Shown here piece by piece: positions 35,210-44,510 of a DNA stretch of 64,000 nucleotides. Below the pieces are notes generated by a model. That model ran no database searches and had not been told where the DNA came from. It was given only the letters and a program-made list of their open reading frames with translations. Position 1 is the stretch's first letter, and the number at the start of each line of letters is the position of its first letter. This stretch comes from SZAS-79 sp965279075 (lineage in GTDB: Bacteria; Pseudomonadota; Gammaproteobacteria; Burkholderiales; SG8-39): positions 62,001 to 126,000 of the forward strand of contig CBDIHI010000010.1 in the NCBI GenBank assembly GCA_965279075.1. The letters run 5' to 3'. The position numbers and the translations under genes were made by a program.

Positions 35210-36286
35210 TCATCCGCCGATGTAGGACATCTCGACCTTCGGGGCCCGGGCGGTCGCCTCGGTACGGACCTCCGAATACCGGTCGCCGCGCGCGCGCCAT
35301 ACGGCGACGATGCTGTCGCGAAGCGCTTCCTCAGGCGCACCAGCGCGCAGCAGGGTGCGCAGGTCGTGCCCGGTCTGGCCGAAGAGGCAGGTGTACATCG
35401 CGCCTTCGGTCGACAGGCGCAGCCGGTTGCAGTCCTTGCAGAAGGCCTGCGTGACGGACGAGATCACGCCGATCTCGCCGCTGCCGTCGGCGTAGCGCCA
35501 GCGCTCGGCGACCTCGCCGCGGTAATCCGGGTCGACCTGCTCGAGCGGGAACTGCGCCGAGATGCGCCGCACGATCTCGGCGGACGAAATCACGTCGTCC
35601 ATGCGCCAGCCGTTGGTGCTGCCCACGTCCATGAACTCGATGAAGCGCACGATGTGGCCGGTGCCGCGGAAGTGGCGCGCCATGTCGACCACGTGGTGGT
35701 CGTTCAGCCCGCGCTTGACCACCATGTTGACCTTGACCGGCGAGAGGCCCGCGGCGGCGGCGGCATCGATGCCTTCGAGCACCTTCGCCACCGGGAAGTC
35801 GGCGTCGTTCATGGCCTTGAAGGTCGCGTCGTCCAGCGAATCGAGGCTCACGGTGATGCGGTTGAGGCCCGCGGCCTTGAGCGCCTTCGCCTTCTTCGCC
35901 AGCAGCGAGCCGTTGGTGGTCAGCGTGAGGTCGACCTTCAGTTCGGCCAGCATCGCGATCAGGCGCTCGAGGTCGCGGCGCACCAGCGGCTCGCCGCCGG
36001 TGAGGCGGATCTTCTCGACGCCGAGGCCGACGAAGACCCGGGCGAGCTTGGCGATCTCCTCGAACGACAGGAGCGAGGACTGCGGCAGGAACTTGTAGTC
36101 CTCGTCGAAGACATCGCGCGGCATGCAGTACACGCAGCGGAAATTGCAGCGGTCGGTGACCGAGATGCGCAGGTCGCGCAACGGCCGGCCCAACGTGTCG
36201 GAAAAGGCTCCGCCCTCGAAGCGCGGGGGCTTCGATGTGCTGCTGGCCGCCCCGGCGGGGCGGATCGGAATAACCTTTTCCTGCAT
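35210..36286 (-). CDS. moaA: GTP 3',8-cyclase MoaA
   Basis: A 358-residue radical-SAM enzyme for the first step of Moco synthesis. The N-terminal SAM-cluster motif is TDRCNFRCVYCMP. The C-terminal cluster cysteines are in AFCKDCNRLRLSTEGAMYTC, and the chain ends in the required Gly-Gly (SYIGG). An extra 20-residue N-terminal stretch (IPIRPAGAASSTSKPPR) is common in related bacteria. It is divergent from the DUF3305 gene. Confidence 0.96.
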   Translation of the reverse strand: MQEKVIPIRPAGAASSTSKPPRFEGGAFSDTLGRPLRDLRISVTDRCNFRCVYCMPRDVFDEDYKFLPQSSLLSFEEIAKLARVFVGLGVEKIRLTGGEPLVRRDLERLIAMLAELKVDLTLTTNGSLLAKKAKALKAAGLNRITVSLDSLDDATFKAMNDADFPVAKVLEGIDAAAAAGLSPVKVNMVVKRGLNDHHVVDMARHFRGTGHIVRFIEFMDVGSTNGWRMDDVISSAEIVRRISAQFPLEQVDPDYRGEVAERWRYADGSGEIGVISSVTQAFCKDCNRLRLSTEGAMYTCLFGQTGHDLRTLLRAGAPEEALRDSIVAVWRARGDRYSEVRTEATARAPKVEMSYIGG

Positions 36287-36379
36287 GGTGTCTTAAGCCT
36301 TGTGCGGGGGTGCTTCGATCATATCAGAGGGGTCCGAGTGCGTTATAGTTCGCGCGACGAATCAGGGGGATACGAACAG

Positions 36380-36859
36380 ATGGGGGAGCCCGAACTTCAG
36401 CTTGCCGTGGTCATGCAGCGGCGCGCGCTCGACAACCGCTGGCAGAGCGAGGCCTGGGAGCCGTTGGGCGTGGTGCTGAACCACTCGGGCGGCGGCGGAC
36501 CCGCGAAACTGGTGGAGGAGCGCGGCGTGGCGCAGTGGCTGCACCCGGGCTTCAGCCTCAGGCTGTTTCGCGACGAAGCCGAGGGCTATTACCTGAACGT
36601 GTCGTCCGACGAACCGCGTGTGTTCGTGATGTGGCGCATGGAGGACGGCCTGGCGGTGCCGAAGTTCGTGACCGTGAGCTACAACGAGGCGGGCCGGCTG
36701 ATGGACGGCGGCGAGCAGGTGGATACCGTGGCGATGCCCGCCGAACTGATGGCGTGGGTGGGCGCGTACGTCGAGGAGAACTACCGCCCCGAGGCCAAGA
36801 AGCGCAACAGGCCCCGATCCTTCCTGAGCCCGAAGGACCGCGCGGGGAAAGTCTCGTGA
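36380..36859 (+). CDS. DUF3305 domain protein of formate dehydrogenase cluster
   Basis: A 159-residue DUF3305 protein (AVVMQRRALDNRWQSEAWEPLGV; the segment WLHPGFSLRLFRDEAEGYYLN). The family occurs in FDH gene clusters with DUF3306 and TorD-like proteins; its biochemical role is not known to me. The C-terminus is basic (KKRNRPRSFLSPKDR). GGGGGA lies close to the ATG at 36380. Its stop overlaps the next start by four bases (GTGA). Confidence 0.88.
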   Translation: MGEPELQLAVVMQRRALDNRWQSEAWEPLGVVLNHSGGGGPAKLVEERGVAQWLHPGFSLRLFRDEAEGYYLNVSSDEPRVFVMWRMEDGLAVPKFVTVSYNEAGRLMDGGEQVDTVAMPAELMAWVGAYVEENYRPEAKKRNRPRSFLSPKDRAGKVS

Positions 36860-37344
36860 ACGTGGACGACGTCGGCGGGTTCCTGTCGCGCTGGTCGCGC
36901 AGGAAGCTCGAGAAGACCGTGCCCGCACCGGAGCCGGTACCGGAGGAAGCCGCGGCGCAGCCTCCGGCCGCTGTCGAGGCCGAGGCCCCGCCCCCCGAGC
37001 CGCTGCCGCCGGTGGAAAGCCTCACGCCGGAATCCGACTTCAAGCCCTTCCTGCGTGCCGGCGTCGATCCGGGCGTGAAGCAGGCCGCCCTCAAGCAACT
37101 CTTCAAGGACCCGCAGTTCAACGTCATGGACGGCCTCGACACCTACATCGACGACTACAGCATCGCGGACCCGATCCCCGAGGCCATGATGAAGACCCTG
37201 TACCAGGCCCGCGAGCACCTCTTCAGCCCCGAGGAGAAGGCCGCTGCGATAGCCGAAGACAAGGCGGAGGAGGAAAGGGCCGCCGCGCAAGCCGCGCCCG
37301 ACCCCGCCGCACCACCGGCCCTCCCTGACACCAAGGACGCCTGA
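36856..37344 (+). CDS. DUF3306 domain protein of formate dehydrogenase cluster
   Basis: A 162-residue protein starting with GTG in a GTGA overlap. The N-terminus GGFLSRWSRRKLE is the DUF3306 hallmark. It is followed by a Pro/Glu-rich linker, the conserved FLRAGVDPGVKQAALKQLF and DPQFNVMDGLDTYIDDYS, and an acidic Ala-rich tail. It probably assists assembly of the FDH with DUF3305; that is inferred from gene order only. Confidence 0.88.
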   Translation: MNVDDVGGFLSRWSRRKLEKTVPAPEPVPEEAAAQPPAAVEAEAPPPEPLPPVESLTPESDFKPFLRAGVDPGVKQAALKQLFKDPQFNVMDGLDTYIDDYSIADPIPEAMMKTLYQAREHLFSPEEKAAAIAEDKAEEERAAAQAAPDPAAPPALPDTKDA

Positions 37345-37347
37345 GCG

Positions 37348-39453
37348 ATGGCGCTCGAAGACAAGACCCTCAAGCTGTGCAACTGCAACCGGACGATGCC
37401 GCTGGACGCGAAGGCGCTGGCCGCCGCGCTGAAGTCGAAGGTGCCGGTCACCATCCATACCGAGCTGTGCAGGCGGGAGGTCGGCGCCTTCAACGAAGCG
37501 CTGCGCGACCCGGAGGTGCTGGTCGCCTGCACGCAGGAGGCGCCGCTGTTCGCCGAACTCGCGCAGGCGGCGGGCGCCAAGGGGGAGCTCGCGTTCTTCA
37601 ATATCCGCGAGACCGCGGGCTGGTCGTCCGATGCTAAGCAGGCGACGCCGAAGATCGTCGCGCTGGCCGCGCTGGCAGCCATGAAGGATCCCGAGCCCGT
37701 CCCGACGGTGGCCTACAAGTCCGCCGGCAACCTGCTGGTGATCGGGCCCGCCGGCGCCGCGGTCGCATGGGCCGAAAAGCTTGCGGGCGATCTCGAAGTC
37801 AGCGTGCTCGCGACGGGGGGCGGTGCCGTGGGGGAACTCCCGGTCGAGCGCAGGTACCCGGTCTGGTCCGGCCAGGTCACGCGGGTGTCCGGTCACCTTG
37901 GCGCCTTCGAAGTCGACTGGGCCCAGCAGAACCCGATCGACCTCGAGGCCTGCACGCGCTGCAACGCGTGCGTCACGGCCTGCCCCGAAGGCGCGATCGG
38001 TTTCGATTACCAGGTGGACCTGGACAAGTGCAAGGGCCACCGCGCCTGCGTGAAAGCCTGCGGTGCGATCGGCGCGATCGATTTCGCCCGCGCCGACACG
38101 GCGAGGAGCGAGGCTTTCGACCTCGTGCTGGACCTTTCGCGCGAGCCGTTGCTGAAGACGCCGGACCTGCCGCAAGGCTACCTTGCGCCGGGCGACGACC
38201 CGCTGGAGCAGGCGCTGGCCGCGCAGAAGCTGACCATGCTGGTCGGCGAATTCGAGAAGCCGAAGTTCTTCTCCTATAAGGAACGCATTTGCGCGCACGG
38301 CCGTTCGGGCAAGACCGGCTGCACGAAATGCATCGATGTCTGCTCCACGGGAGCGATCGAGAGCGACGGCGACAAGGTCAAGGTCGACCCGCACCTGTGC
38401 GCAGGCTGTGGCGGCTGCTCTACCGTGTGCCCGTCGGGGGCGATGACCTACGCCTATCCGCGTGTGCCGGACACGGGCGCGCGGCTCAAGGCCGTGCTCG
38501 GCGCGTATCGCGAAGCCGGCGGCAAGGATGCGTGCATCGCCCTCCACAACGCCGAGTCGGGCCGCGCTCTGGTGCATTCGGTCGGACGCCGCGCGGCGCG
38601 GGGCGGCAAGGGGCTGCCCGCACGGGTGATCCCGATGGACCTGTTCCACGTCGCCTCTACGGGCATGGACGTCTGGCTCGGCGCAATCGCCTACGGTGCG
38701 AGCCAGGTCGTGGTGGTGTCCACGGGGGCGGAGCCTGAGGGTTACCTGGACGCGATCCGGACGCAGATGGGCTACGCGCAGTCCGTGCTGACCGCGCTGG
38801 GCTACGCCGGCCGGCACCTCGAGCTGGTCGTCGCGGAAGACGCGGCGCAACTCGAAGCGAAGCTCTGGGCGCTCGCGCCCGCCGGTACCCCCGCCAGGCC
38901 GGCGACGTTCAACCTGTCGACCGAAAAGCGCACCACTCTCGATTTCGCACTGGACCACCTGGCGCGGCACGCGCCCACGCCGCAGGACGAGATCGCGCTC
39001 GGCGCGGGCGCACCTTTCGGCCGCATCGCGGTCGACAAGGGCACCTGCACGCTCTGCAAAGCGTGCATCGGCGCCTGCCCGGAAGCCGCGCTGCTCGATT
39101 CGCCCGAGGCGCCGATGCTGCGCTTCATCGAGCGCAACTGCGTGCAGTGCGGCTTGTGCGCGAGCACCTGTCCCGAGGATGCGATCACGCTCGCGCCGCG
39201 CCTGTTGCTGACCGCGCAGGCGAAGGAGGCCGTGACGCTGAACGAAGCCGAGCCCTTCAATTGCGTGCGCTGCGCCAAGCCATTCGGCACGCGGCAGATG
39301 ATCGACGCGATGATGGGACGCCTGACCGCGCACTCCATGTTCGCGGGGGGAGGCGCAATCCGCCGCCTGCAGATGTGCGCCGACTGTCGTGTCGTCGACA
39401 TGATGGAATCAAAGGACGAACCCTCGATCCTGAACGTGCCCAAGACCCCATGA
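37348..39453 (+). CDS. Large multi-cluster 4Fe-4S protein of formate dehydrogenase cluster
   Basis: A 701-residue cytoplasmic iron-sulfur protein. After an N-terminal region with LCNCNRTMPLD and VACTQEAPLF come several ferredoxin-like Cys sets: CTRCNACVTACP, CKGHRACVKACG, CTKCIDVCSTG, CAGCGGCSTVCP, CTLCKACIGACP and CVQCGLCASTCP. A final Cys pair-plus-pair (CVRCAKPFG ... CADC) may bind zinc. It probably carries electrons for FDH or its maturation. It is coupled to the TorD-like gene by an ATGA overlap. Confidence 0.9.
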   Translation: MALEDKTLKLCNCNRTMPLDAKALAAALKSKVPVTIHTELCRREVGAFNEALRDPEVLVACTQEAPLFAELAQAAGAKGELAFFNIRETAGWSSDAKQATPKIVALAALAAMKDPEPVPTVAYKSAGNLLVIGPAGAAVAWAEKLAGDLEVSVLATGGGAVGELPVERRYPVWSGQVTRVSGHLGAFEVDWAQQNPIDLEACTRCNACVTACPEGAIGFDYQVDLDKCKGHRACVKACGAIGAIDFARADTARSEAFDLVLDLSREPLLKTPDLPQGYLAPGDDPLEQALAAQKLTMLVGEFEKPKFFSYKERICAHGRSGKTGCTKCIDVCSTGAIESDGDKVKVDPHLCAGCGGCSTVCPSGAMTYAYPRVPDTGARLKAVLGAYREAGGKDACIALHNAESGRALVHSVGRRAARGGKGLPARVIPMDLFHVASTGMDVWLGAIAYGASQVVVVSTGAEPEGYLDAIRTQMGYAQSVLTALGYAGRHLELVVAEDAAQLEAKLWALAPAGTPARPATFNLSTEKRTTLDFALDHLARHAPTPQDEIALGAGAPFGRIAVDKGTCTLCKACIGACPEAALLDSPEAPMLRFIERNCVQCGLCASTCPEDAITLAPRLLLTAQAKEAVTLNEAEPFNCVRCAKPFGTRQMIDAMMGRLTAHSMFAGGGAIRRLQMCADCRVVDMMESKDEPSILNVPKTP

Positions 39454-40070
39454 CGACCAAAGCCGAGCCGATCCAGTTCCTGCCGCCGGAGGCCCCGGAG
39501 GACCGGGCGCGCGGCGACCTCTATGCGTTGATTGCGCGGCTGTTCTATGCGCCGCCCGACGACGACCTGCTGCAGGCGCTGGCCGAGGCCGACGAGATCG
39601 TCGGCGAGGAAGACTCGGTGGCGCTGGCCGAGGCGTGGCGCGCGCTGCAGCTCGCCTGCGCGGCCATCGACGAGGAGGCGGCGCAGGAGGAATACGACGG
39701 CCTGCTGATCGGCGTGGGCAAGGCCGAGGTGGCGCCCTACGTGGGCGCCTACATGGAGGGTACCGGGGCGGAAGGCCTGCTGGTGGAACTGCGGGCCTAC
39801 ATGGCGGCGCGCGGCCTCGGGAGGCAGGCCGCGGTGAACGAGCCCGAGGACCACGTGGCTGCGCTATGCGAATTGATGCGGCACATGATCGCGGTGCAGC
39901 ACGCTTCGCTCGACGAGCAGCGGGAGTGCTTCCACCGGTTCATCCATCCGGGGGCGGTGCGGTTGTGCGAGGCGATCGAGGCCTCGCCGAACGCTAATTT
40001 TTACAAGCGGGTCGCGCGCTTTTCGCGGGCTTTTTTCGAACTCGAACATACGGCGTTCGGGATGGCCTGA
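39450..40070 (+). CDS. TorD/DmsD-like molybdoenzyme chaperone
   Basis: A 206-residue all-helical protein of the TorD family. Seen are DLYALIARLFYAPPDDDLLQAL, EYDGLLIGVGKAEVAPYVGAYME and DHVAALCELMRHMIAVQ, close to the E-P-x-D-H family motif. Such chaperones hold the TAT-targeted catalytic subunit until cofactor is inserted. The start overlaps the Fe-S protein stop. Its last 77 bases overlap the convergent regulator gene. Confidence 0.88.
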   Translation: MTTKAEPIQFLPPEAPEDRARGDLYALIARLFYAPPDDDLLQALAEADEIVGEEDSVALAEAWRALQLACAAIDEEAAQEEYDGLLIGVGKAEVAPYVGAYMEGTGAEGLLVELRAYMAARGLGRQAAVNEPEDHVAALCELMRHMIAVQHASLDEQRECFHRFIHPGAVRLCEAIEASPNANFYKRVARFSRAFFELEHTAFGMA

Positions 40071-41136
40071 ACTGCGCCGGGGGCAGGGCCTCGCGCACGG
40101 TGTACTTGCGGCCCGTGATGGCCGAGCCGTAGCCGGGCAGGGCGGAGAGTATTTCGCGGAATTCGGCGCCCTGGAGCATCCCGACGAAAGCGGCGACCGC
40201 GGGGTCGGCGAGCCAGTCCGTGCGGCAGGCGAGGAAATATCTTTCGGTCAGCAGCGGGATGAAGTCCAGCTTGTATTCGGCCGCTGCCGCGCGGATGCCG
40301 TAGCCTGCGTCCGCGCGCCCGCCCGCCACGGTCGCGGCCACGGCGAGGTGGGTGTACTCCTCGTTCTGGTACCCGTCGAGCGTCCCGGGCTCGATGCCGG
40401 CGCCGGCCAGCAACTGGTCGAACTCCACGCGGCTGCCCGAACCGGCCTGCCGGTTGACGATCCGCACGGCGGGTCGCGTCAGGTCGGCGAGGCTGAGGAT
40501 GTGCCCGGGGTTGCCGGGCGCGACCATGAGCCCCTGCGTACGCGTCGCGACGCCAATGAGGGTGTGGGTGTCGTCCCTGAGGAACCGGTGGAAGGCCTGG
40601 GCCGCCGCTTCGTCGAGGCCCTCGGCGAGGTGGAAGCCGGCCAGGGTGCGACGGCCTTCGGCGAGCGCCGCCAGGCTCTCGAGGCTGCCTTCGAAGCGGA
40701 TGTCGAGCTTTAGGCCCGTGCGTTGCGCGAGGCGGTCGCGCAGTTCGGCAAGCGCCAGGTCGTGGCTGGCCGCGATCGCCAGGGGCATTTCGCCCTGGTC
40801 GCCGGCCAGCGCGTGCTCGATTTCGTGCCGCACCTTCTCGAGTTCATGCGAGATGCGGGCCTGCACAAGTTCCTCGGACCACAGCAGCTTGCGACCGAAT
40901 TCGGTCAGCCGCGCGCCGTGGCCCTGGCGCAGTTCGATCACGGGCCGGCCGAAGATCCCGTCCCATTTGCCGACCAGGCCCCAGACATGACGGTATGAAA
41001 CGCCGAGCCGGCGGGCGGACTCCGCGAGCGAACCGCAGTCGGCGATCTCGTGCAGCACGCGGAACAGCACTGCGTCGAGGACATGCGCCTCGCCTGGTGC
41101 CGGCGTCCAGTCGTACTGCAGGCGGACCTTGATCAA
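39994..41136 (-). CDS. ModE-like HTH regulator fused to periplasmic-binding-like sensor domain
   Basis: A 380-residue regulator. The N-terminus is a ModE/LysR-type winged helix (about 18-85: IADCGSLAESARRLGVSYRHVWGLV). The rest is a substrate-binding-protein fold (SHDLALAELRDRL, NRQAGSGSRVEFDQLLAGAG, GRADAGYGIRAAAAEYKLDF) of the kind that binds molybdate or tungstate in such one-component regulators. The tail is basic. It is divergent from the FDH operon, whose leader carries the palindrome also found between modA and tupB. It is the best candidate to bind both, which is inference. Confidence 0.88.
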   Translation of the reverse strand: MIKVRLQYDWTPAPGEAHVLDAVLFRVLHEIADCGSLAESARRLGVSYRHVWGLVGKWDGIFGRPVIELRQGHGARLTEFGRKLLWSEELVQARISHELEKVRHEIEHALAGDQGEMPLAIAASHDLALAELRDRLAQRTGLKLDIRFEGSLESLAALAEGRRTLAGFHLAEGLDEAAAQAFHRFLRDDTHTLIGVATRTQGLMVAPGNPGHILSLADLTRPAVRIVNRQAGSGSRVEFDQLLAGAGIEPGTLDGYQNEEYTHLAVAATVAGGRADAGYGIRAAAAEYKLDFIPLLTERYFLACRTDWLADPAVAAFVGMLQGAEFREILSALPGYGSAITGRKYTVREALPPAQFRPSRTPYVRVRKKPAKSARPACKN

Positions 41137-41241
41137 GGGTGCGATCTCGCTTTCAGTGTGTTGTGCAATGCAGCAGCAAGCGTTTCATTCGAGCCCGGAG
41201 TTTCTCACGGATGCGGGCCCGTAGAAATCCTTGCGCGAGCA

Positions 41242-41269
41242 TTGCATCGCGCACGATTTCCTCTAGAAT
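41242..41269 (+). promoter_or_regulatory. Putative sigma70-type promoter of formate dehydrogenase operon
   Basis: TTGCAT (41242-41247) and TAGAAT (41264-41269) are 16 bases apart, about 75 bases upstream of the first FDH gene. The predicted start is near 41276, just before the palindrome at 41278. Confidence 0.4.
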
Positions 41270-41277
41270 CACCCGGA

Positions 41278-41295
41278 TATGCAGGCTGGTGCATA
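41278..41295. promoter_or_regulatory. Palindromic operator TATGCA-N6-TGCATA, FDH operon
   Basis: A perfect 6+6 bp inverted repeat with spacer GGCTGG. Exactly the same arms and spacing occur at 52273-52290 between modA and tupB. A degenerate copy, GATCCA-N6-TGCATG, follows at 41311-41328, 33 bp (about three helical turns) further on. The position at or just after the predicted transcript start suggests repression. Confidence 0.6.
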
Positions 41296-41344
41296 GGTCA
41301 TAGGAAATGTGATCCATAGTGGTGCATGTCACGAGGAGACATCG

Positions 41345-41548
41345 ATGGCTAAAACTAAAACGACGATTCTGAACAGGCGCAATTTCCTCCTCGCGGTCGG
41401 GGCAGGCGGCGCCGCCACTGTGGCCGCGATCGGCGCCAAAGCCGGGCTGCAGGCGCAACCGAAAGTTTCCGGATCAGGCAAGCGGGACACCCGCGGCTAT
41501 GCCGCCTCCGAGCACATCAACAACTACTACCGCACCACCAAGGTCTGA
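41345..41548 (+). CDS. Formate dehydrogenase region TAT-target small protein
   Basis: A 67-residue protein with a twin-arginine signal (LNRRNFLLAVGAGGAAT) and a short mature part ending ASEHINNYYRTTKV. It belongs to the small family found directly ahead of FDH catalytic subunits. It may be a structural or maturation partner exported with the enzyme. GAGGAGA precedes the ATG. Confidence 0.9.
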   Translation: MAKTKTTILNRRNFLLAVGAGGAATVAAIGAKAGLQAQPKVSGSGKRDTRGYAASEHINNYYRTTKV

Positions 41549-41559
41549 GGGGTCACGCC

Positions 41560-44499
41560 ATGCTGCTCACCAGGAAATCCTCCGGGGGTGCCGTTGCGCC
41601 CCAATCCCGTCTCTCGCGCAGCCTTTCGGGAGTCCTCGGCAAGACGATCGACCGCCGCACCTTCCTCAAGCGCTCCGGCGTCTCGGTCGGCGCGGGCGCG
41701 GTCGCGACCCAGCTGCCGTTCAACATGCTCGGGAAGGCCGAAGCCGCCGATGCACCGGCCGGCAAGGTCGAGATCAAGCGCACCGTCTGCACGCACTGCT
41801 CGGTAGGCTGCTCGCTCGACGCAGTGGTCGAGAACGGCGTCTGGGTGCGCCACGAGCCGGTGTTCGATTCGCCGATCAACCTCGGCTCGCATTGCGCCAA
41901 GGGCGCCTCGATCCGCGAGCACGGGATCACTGCCGACTCCCACCGCCTCAAGTACCCGATGAAGCTTGAGAACGGCAAGTACAAGCGCATCTCGTGGGAC
42001 GTGGCGCTGGACGAGATCTCGAAGAAGATGCTCGCCATCAAGAAGGAGTCCGGCCCGGACTCGCTGTTCCTTGTGGGCTCCTCCAAGCACAACAACGAGC
42101 AGGCCTACCTGCTGTGCAAGTGGGCGCGCCTCTGGGGCACCAACAACACCGACCACCAGGCGCGCATCTGCCACTCCACCACGGTGGCGGGCGTAGCCAA
42201 CACGTGGGGGTATGGTGCGATGACCAACTCCTACAACGACATGCAGAACACGAAGTGCGCGTTGTACATCGGCTCGAACGCGGCCGAGGCGCACCCGGTG
42301 TCGGTGCTGCACATGCTGCACGCGAAGGAAAACGGCGCGAAGATGATCGTCGTCGACCCGCGCTTCACGCGCACGGCGGCCAAGGCCGACGAGTACGTGC
42401 GCATCCGCTCGGGGTCCGACATCCCGTTCCTGTTCGGCATGCTCAACATCATTTTCGCCAACGGCTGGGAAGACAAGAAGTACATCAACGACCGCGTCTA
42501 CGGCATGGACAAGATCCGCGAGGAGGTCAAGCAGTGGACCCCCGAGGAGGTCGAGAAGGTCGCCGGCGTGCCGCCCGAGCAGTTGAAGCGCATCACGGAG
42601 ACGTTCGCGAAGAGTCGCCCGTCGACCATCGTATGGTGCATGGGCCAGACCCAGCACACGATCGGCAACGCGATGGTGCGCGCCTCGTGCATCCTGCAGC
42701 TGGCCCTGGGCAACATCGGCGTGTCGGGCGGCGGCGCCAACATCTTCCGCGGCCATGACAACGTGCAGGGCGCGACCGACGTCGGTCCCAACCCGGATTC
42801 GCTGCCGGGCTACTACGGCCTGCTGCCGGGCTCGTTCGCCCACTGGGCGAAAGTCTGGAACGTCGACCTCGAGTGGCTGAAGAAGCAATACGCGCCGGGG
42901 CAGATGGGCAAGTCGGGCATGACGGTGTCGCGCTGGATCGACGGCGTGCTCGAGAAGAACGAGAACATCGACCAGGACTCGAACCTGCGCGCGATGATCT
43001 ACTGGGGCCATTCGCCCAACAGCCAGTCGCGCGGCCTCGAGATGGTCGAGGCGATGAAGAAGCTCGACCTGATGGTGGTGATCGACCCGTACCCCTCCGC
43101 CACGGCGGCGATGAGCGCGATGGTGAAGAAGGAGGGCGTGTACCTGCTGCCCGCCGCAACCCAGCTGGAGACTTCGGGCAGCTGCACGGCATCCAACCGC
43201 TCCATCCAGTGGCGCGAGAAGGTCATCGACCCGCTGTTCGAGTCGCGCTCGGACCAGATGATCATGTACCAGCTCGCGCAGAAGCTCGGCTTCGGCGACC
43301 AGCTGGTGGGCAAGAAGGACGGCAAGCAGACCATCAAGCTCGTGAAAGGCAAGGGCGGCATGGAAGAGCCCGAGATGGAGGACACGCTGCGCGAGATCAA
43401 CGCCGGCTGCTGGACCATCGGCTACACCGGCCAGTCGCCCGAGCGCCTCAAGGCCCACATGCGCAACATGCACGTGTTCGACGTGAAGACGCTGCGTGCC
43501 AAGGGCGGCGTCGACAAGGAGACGGGCTACGACCTGACTGGCGACTACTTCGGCCTGCCGTGGCCGTGCTACGGCAACGCGGCCCTGAAGCACCCGGGCT
43601 CGCCCAACCTGTACGACACCTCGAAGCACGTGATGGACGGGGGAGGTAACTTCCGTGCCAACTTCGGCGTCGAGAGGGAAGGAGTGTCGCTGCTGGCCGA
43701 GGACGGCTCCTGCTCCAAGGGCGCGGACATCACCACCGGCTATCCGGAGTTCGACCACGTGCTGCTGAAGAAGCTCGGCTGGTGGGACGACCTGACCGAA
43801 GCCGAGAAAGCCGCGGCCGAAGGCAAGAACTGGAAGACCGACCTCTCCGGCGGCATCCAGCGCGTCGTCATGAAGGTGCACGGCTGCCACCCGTTTGGGA
43901 ATGCCAAGGCGCGCGCCGTGGTGTGGAACTTCCCGGACGGGGTGCCCAAGCACCGCGAGCCGCTCTACAGCCCGCGCGCCGACCTCGTCGAGAAATACCC
44001 GACCCACGACGACAAGAAGGCGTTCTGGCGGCTGCCGACCCTGTTCAAGTCGATCCAGCAGAAGAACAAGGACATCGGAAAGCAGTTCCCGATGGTGCTC
44101 ACGAGCGGGCGCCTGGTCGAATACGAAGGCGGCGGCGAGGAGACGCGTTCCAACCCGTGGCTGGCCGAGTTGCAGCAGGACAACTTCATCGAGATCAACC
44201 CCAAGGCCGCGGCCGACCGGGGCGTGCGCAACGGCGAGTATGTGTGGGTCAGCACGCCGTCGGGCGCGAAGATCAAGGTGAAGGCGCTGGTGACCGAACG
44301 GGTCGCGGCCGACACCTGCTTCATCCCGTTCCACTTCTCGGGCTGGTGGCAGGGACAGGACATGCTGGCGTTCTACCCCGAGGGCGCCGCCCCGATCGTG
44401 CGCGGCGAGGCGGTCAACACCGCCACGACCTACGGCTACGACGCGGTCACGATGATGCAGGAAACCAAGACCACGCTTTGCCAAGTGGCTAAAGCCTAA
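41560..44499 (+). CDS. fdhA: Formate dehydrogenase catalytic (alpha) subunit, Cys-type
   Basis: A 979-residue molybdopterin oxidoreductase oxidising formate to CO2. It has a TAT signal (DRRTFLKRSG, about 30-39) and an N-terminal 4Fe-4S site with CTHCSVGCS and a fourth Cys in GSHCAKG. The active-site segment is ARICHSTTVAGVANTWG, with Cys204 encoded by TGC where E. coli FdnG and FdhF have selenocysteine. The C-terminal cofactor domain includes LTSGRLVEYEGGGEETRSN. It faces the periplasm with the FeS and cytochrome subunits encoded next. Mo or W could serve, since both uptake systems are present. Confidence 0.96.
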   Translation: MLLTRKSSGGAVAPQSRLSRSLSGVLGKTIDRRTFLKRSGVSVGAGAVATQLPFNMLGKAEAADAPAGKVEIKRTVCTHCSVGCSLDAVVENGVWVRHEPVFDSPINLGSHCAKGASIREHGITADSHRLKYPMKLENGKYKRISWDVALDEISKKMLAIKKESGPDSLFLVGSSKHNNEQAYLLCKWARLWGTNNTDHQARICHSTTVAGVANTWGYGAMTNSYNDMQNTKCALYIGSNAAEAHPVSVLHMLHAKENGAKMIVVDPRFTRTAAKADEYVRIRSGSDIPFLFGMLNIIFANGWEDKKYINDRVYGMDKIREEVKQWTPEEVEKVAGVPPEQLKRITETFAKSRPSTIVWCMGQTQHTIGNAMVRASCILQLALGNIGVSGGGANIFRGHDNVQGATDVGPNPDSLPGYYGLLPGSFAHWAKVWNVDLEWLKKQYAPGQMGKSGMTVSRWIDGVLEKNENIDQDSNLRAMIYWGHSPNSQSRGLEMVEAMKKLDLMVVIDPYPSATAAMSAMVKKEGVYLLPAATQLETSGSCTASNRSIQWREKVIDPLFESRSDQMIMYQLAQKLGFGDQLVGKKDGKQTIKLVKGKGGMEEPEMEDTLREINAGCWTIGYTGQSPERLKAHMRNMHVFDVKTLRAKGGVDKETGYDLTGDYFGLPWPCYGNAALKHPGSPNLYDTSKHVMDGGGNFRANFGVEREGVSLLAEDGSCSKGADITTGYPEFDHVLLKKLGWWDDLTEAEKAAAEGKNWKTDLSGGIQRVVMKVHGCHPFGNAKARAVVWNFPDGVPKHREPLYSPRADLVEKYPTHDDKKAFWRLPTLFKSIQQKNKDIGKQFPMVLTSGRLVEYEGGGEETRSNPWLAELQQDNFIEINPKAAADRGVRNGEYVWVSTPSGAKIKVKALVTERVAADTCFIPFHFSGWWQGQDMLAFYPEGAAPIVRGEAVNTATTYGYDAVTMMQETKTTLCQVAKA

Positions 44500-44510
44500 G
44501 GGAGACGACC

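Noticed and set aside
42169..42171. Formate dehydrogenase as a second selenoprotein
   Set aside because: The active-site codon is TGC (Cys204) and there is no internal TGA, so this FDH is the Cys form.
41527..44484. A 985-codon open frame antisense to fdhA (and similar long antisense frames opposite rmuC, moeA, the Fe-S protein and others)
   Set aside because: The composition is His/Arg/Val/Leu-rich with no family motif, as expected of the mirror frame of a very GC-rich gene. The sense strand has a full set of catalytic motifs.
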